Part shown: positions 60,859-64,000 of the stretch, in pieces
Position numbering within the stretch: the stretch's first letter is position 1
Layout: every line of letters starts with the position of its first letter
Assembly (NCBI GenBank): GCA_963682055.1
Contig: OY821745.1
Coordinates: 10,361,501 to 10,425,500, forward strand
Direction of reading: 5' to 3'
DNA: 64,000 bases
From: Primula veris
Lineage: Eukaryota > Streptophyta > Magnoliopsida > Ericales > Primulaceae
Program-made: the position numbers and the translations under genes
Notes under the pieces: model-generated
What the model was told of the DNA's origin: nothing
Seen by the model: the letters and a program-made list of their open reading frames with translations, nothing else
Database searches by the model: none

Positions 60859-61363
60859 ATAATACTCAACAGATACACATGCTTACACGACGTCCAAACA
60901 ACTACATCATGCAGCCTCTCGAGACAAATCGCGCACATAGGCTATGTGGGATCTGCTTCGTCGATCGTCACTTCCTCCAAACCCATCATCGGCTCCTCTT
61001 TGTAATCCTCTTCACCATCTTCTTCAAACAAACTTGGCTCGATAGTAATATAAACGGACAATGGTATAACATTGTGCCCTTTATTGTTAGGATCCCTCAT
61101 CATTCTATGTGCGGAAGCGCTTATTTGGCAGACAACAATACGCACAATCTCAGGATAAGATTGTAGTATGTTGTATGAATAAGTAACGAAAGAATGTAGC
61201 AATGACGATTCGTTCTCGGAGTCGAGTAGTTGATTGTACGAAAACCAGCCTGAGGCGTCCTCCTCGGTTGGTTCTTCTAAAACAATATTGATGTAAAAGG
61301 TATCATAAGTTTGAGGGATACTCTCATTGTACTGGATAGTAGTAAAAACGGGTTGCGATATAT
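60859..61363 (-). pseudogene. RING-H2 type E3 ubiquitin ligase relic
   Basis: An uninterrupted minus-strand frame from 61363 reads QPVFTTIQYNESIPQTYDTF, EEPTEEDASGWF, PEIVRIVVCQISASAHRMM and EEPMMGLEEVTIDEADPT. It meets TAG at 60942-60944 and continues in frame PMCAICLERLHDVVVWTSCK plus HV. CxxC followed by CxH is the first half of a RING-H2 finger. The second half (HxxC...CxxC) is not present. RING-H2 proteins transfer ubiquitin from an E2, but this copy could not form a complete finger. The upstream part matches the linker style of plant single-exon RING genes. Confidence 0.65.
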
Positions 61364-62097
61364 ACTATGTGCAATCAATTAGCACGGTCATATCTATAGG
61401 CTAAGAATGTTTATTTGAGAATTGTATTTTATAGTATATTTGTTTTGTATCAATTTGAAATTCACCTTATTTAATATCATATGCGTCAAAATTTTGCTTT
61501 TACATATGTGTTAAGTAATTATTAAAAATCTAGTGGAAAAATAGAATAGTTTTCATTTTTTCCACAAACATTACAATATTATTAGCACTCATTTGTGAGT
61601 TCACCTTTCAATAAGACTTTTGTTCACATGTCACTACTCTCATAATATTTTAAGTGTAGCTCAACTTACAAGTGATAGAAAAAATATTATTTTTGTAACT
61701 TTTTTGTATTTTTTTTTACTTAATAATTCAAAAAAACACTAAAAAAAACTAAAAAAATATCTTTTAAGTTATTATTTTACACTTTAATATCTTTCTCGTA
61801 TAGATTATAATATCTTTTTTTAAGTTTAAAAATAACTTTTAACCCTTTTTAATATTTTAATATCTTTCTTATATAGATTATAATTTATTTTTTAAACTTA
61901 AAAACAGCTTTTAAGCTCTTTTTTATTGGGCCGGGGGACTGCAACTTAAAAAAGTTTCAGCCCAGCACTTCAATTTAAAAATCTTGTAAAATGTGACATA
62001 TAACTAATATTCTCCTATTATAATAAGCAAATCCAAGAGTTTGAACCTAACAAAGTTTAACCCAAATTCTCCAAAATTACTCTCACTATTTTGTAAA
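61364..62097. other. Intergenic with a 72-bp direct duplication
   Basis: TTTAATATCTTTCTCGTATA and TTTAATATCTTTCTTATATA start two copies at 61784 and 61856. No gene recognised. Confidence 0.55.
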
Positions 62098-62249
62098 GAG
62101 TAATGATATCGATACAACTCGTGCACAACTCGTGCACTTCATCTTATATGAATTTATACATTTTGTTATAAAAATGTCGTTACATCTTTTCAAGAATTAT
62201 CTCACATGGAGTGCACGAGTCGTACACAAATTGTGTGTTAGCATTACTC
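62098..62249. mobile_element. Mutator-type MITE, 152 bp
   Basis: The terminal inverted repeats begin GAGTAATG at each end and remain similar for about 40 bp, closing on ACTCGTGCACT. The 9-bp flanks TTTTGTAAA (62089-62097) and ATTTCTAAA (62250-62258) match at seven of nine bases. The interior is non-coding. Confidence 0.8.
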
Positions 62250-63196
62250 ATTTCTAAAATTCTCAAAATTGTCTTTAATCTTGAAAAGAAAATGTCCAAA
62301 TAAACTTTATCTCATTTACTTTCAAAAACCCAAAAAAGTACATGACATGCATTAAAATACAATGGACCCTAATTCACATGTGGAAAAAAAAAATTAAACA
62401 ATGTTACTCATAGATGATAAGACAAATGATCGGTCGGTCCGTTTCATGGGTTGACGGATCTTTAATACACCCGGCATATGTGTCTGGTCACATAATAGGA
62501 GAACATTATTGCTTTAGTGGAATGATTCTATGAAAACATAGCTTCACTCTTTCATAAACTTAAACATATGTAAATTTATTACATATATAATAGTATAGTA
62601 AAACATGTCTATAAGAATACTCTATATAAAAATAACATCTCTATAGTAATAAAAATTCCCGGTCTCAACTCGGCATAGTTATAAATATGAATAAACTCTT
62701 TATTGTCATATTCCGTATTTTTCCATGATTCCATTAGTTATAAATTCATTTCTTTGTAGTAATAAATAATATTTTCTTATACAAAAATATATGTTTTTAC
62801 ATTAAATTTGGATGATCGAGAAAAACATTCATATTCATTTTGTTATTTTAGTGAAGTTGTTTAATTTCATTACTCATTTGTGCAACTTATATTTGATTAT
62901 GTTCATCAATTTCATGTGTAGCTTGTATTTTATTGACATCCGATGTCAATAAAATACAAGTTACGTATGAATTTGCATATTCATGTATACGTCTATCTTA
63001 TATTATGTAGCAATTCTGATTTTAAAATTTTATGTATTTTTTTATATGTAACCTTTATTTAAGAATAACCTTCCTATATTAATAATTTTCTGTGGTCCGA
63101 TAATATGACCGTATAAAAGTTTTATTGTAATTATGTGTTGAGTGTTTTGTGGCACTATTAAAATTAAATTATGCAAGTTTAGTTGTAATAACATTT
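62250..63196. other. Intergenic with a short palindrome
   Basis: No gene recognised. A perfect 19-bp inverted repeat with a one-base centre lies at 62922-62960. Confidence 0.55.
62922..62960. repeat. 39-bp near-perfect palindrome
   Basis: CTTGTATTTTATTGACATC, one C, then its exact reverse complement. Arms of 19 bp without mismatch in AT-rich surroundings. Confidence 0.95.
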
Positions 63197-64000
63197 AAAC
63201 ATGTGAAAGGTGCAAGGGAGCAGCCCAATATTATTCCATAGACTTTGTTTTTCCCAAAGTTATTATTCCAAATAAACTTATTGGAAGAAGTTCCTTCAAT
63301 ATGTTTATGACAATTTCATATTACTACTAATTAAGCTATAGGACAGAGAAAAGTTATAAATTTTACCTTAATTCTGATAAATCACTTATTCGTTTGATAT
63401 AGAACTTTTCTTCACAGTCCCCGTCATAACATCTGTTTCATCATCTTCTTCCTCTTGCACCATGCCCATTGTGGAATATAAAAAAATTAGATGGTTTGAT
63501 TAATTAGAAATGTTCAGCTTGGCCTCTTAATACCAAATTTGGGGTTGTTAAATTGTTTGATGGTGGCGGCGCGGCATTGACAAAAAATCTGTAAATATGA
63601 TTAGGGTTCGAGCAAACAATTAATATTGCAATGACAGTGGGCCGGCCTTCTAAAATAGAGTTATCACAAATTTTAGGGCTCACACTGTTTTAAAAATATA
63701 CCTATTTACAAAAAATATGTTTATAGAAATATATTTAATTGGAGATTAACGAATCCGTGTGTTGCGTTGGTAAAGGATATCTTAAAGCAGACACATGTAG
63801 AAATTATATACACATATCATATATTTATTTATTTATGTTGTGTGACATATTAGCTCACATATATATGTATATAGATATAGGGAGAGAATATAGAGAGAGG
63901 GAACAGTATGTCTTTTATTAATCAGAATGTATGAATGAATGTGAAATATAAGACCCCTAACCCTCTTTATATAGATAGAGGGGTAGGGTTATAAGCTCAC
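63197..64000 (-). repeat. Duplicated unit, copy C, continuing past the window
   Basis: Colinear with copy A from 42494 to about 43160: TTATTGGAAGAAGTT, TAAGCTATAGGACA, CTCTTGCACCATG, GGTGGCGGCGC, GTGGGCCGGCC and AATTGGAGATTA. The later part (63850-64000) is AT-rich. It includes CTCTTTATATAGATAGAG near 63962-63979 and does not clearly match A. Confidence 0.8.
63367..63463 (-). pseudogene. Copy C of the candidate first exon
   Basis: The ATG at 63463 starts MVQEEEDDETDVMTGTVKK and hits a stop. In the next register KRISDLSELR is readable to the donor at 63367. The TATA box region of copies A and B is altered to GGTATTAAGAGG. Confidence 0.4.

Noticed and set aside
1..64000. tRNA, rRNA or other structured RNA genes
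   Set aside because: No tRNA arms, rRNA stretches or snRNA/snoRNA boxes were recognised on either strand by eye; a covariance-model scan would be needed to exclude them.

Overview
The window is nuclear DNA of a eudicot plant. The evidence is AT-rich intergenic sequence, GT-AG split genes of plant-only families (a PXA-PX-Nexin_C sorting nexin and an Expp1-like secreted protein), a Stowaway MITE, a TRIM, Ty1-copia elements and plant MED26, MET1 and EP1 relics. Every position and splice site was read by eye from the sequence, with no database search.

Layout. 0-4.3 kb: non-coding DNA and an EP1-like lectin/PAN pseudogene (minus). 4.6-11.4 kb: a decayed Ty1-copia element with 5-bp target duplications. 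11.4-16.4 kb: non-coding DNA with a small hAT-like element. 16.4-28.1 kb: the main intact gene, a 15-exon sorting nexin (plus), with a leader minisatellite and intronic transposons. 28.6-29.6 kb: a Tigger/pogo-like relic. 30.85-32.5 kb: an intact 3-exon Expp1-like gene (minus) whose promoter and leader region is duplicated upstream, with a hAT MITE in the near copy. 35-40 kb: repeats and empty DNA. 40.1-46.5 kb: relics on the minus strand (MED26-like, LINE reverse transcriptase, MET1 C-terminus). 42.5-64 kb: three copies of a duplicated unit holding a TATA box and the first exon of an unrecognised gene. The middle copy is split by a three-level nest: a TRIM containing a hAT-like element containing a 7.2-kb Ty1-copia element. 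58-64 kb: another hAT-like element, a RING-H2 pseudogene, a Mutator-type MITE and the third unit copy.

The two genes that look functional are the sorting nexin (membrane trafficking) and the Expp1-like secreted protein. They look unrelated in function.

The most unusual signal is in the two copia elements. Neither has the usual initiator-Met tRNA primer site. Instead, the 13 bases starting two bases after the 5' LTR are the exact reverse complement of a 13-base segment inside the LTR. This holds in both diverged elements, with one compensating base change. That fits an RNA stem joining U5 to the primer site, or self-primed reverse transcription.
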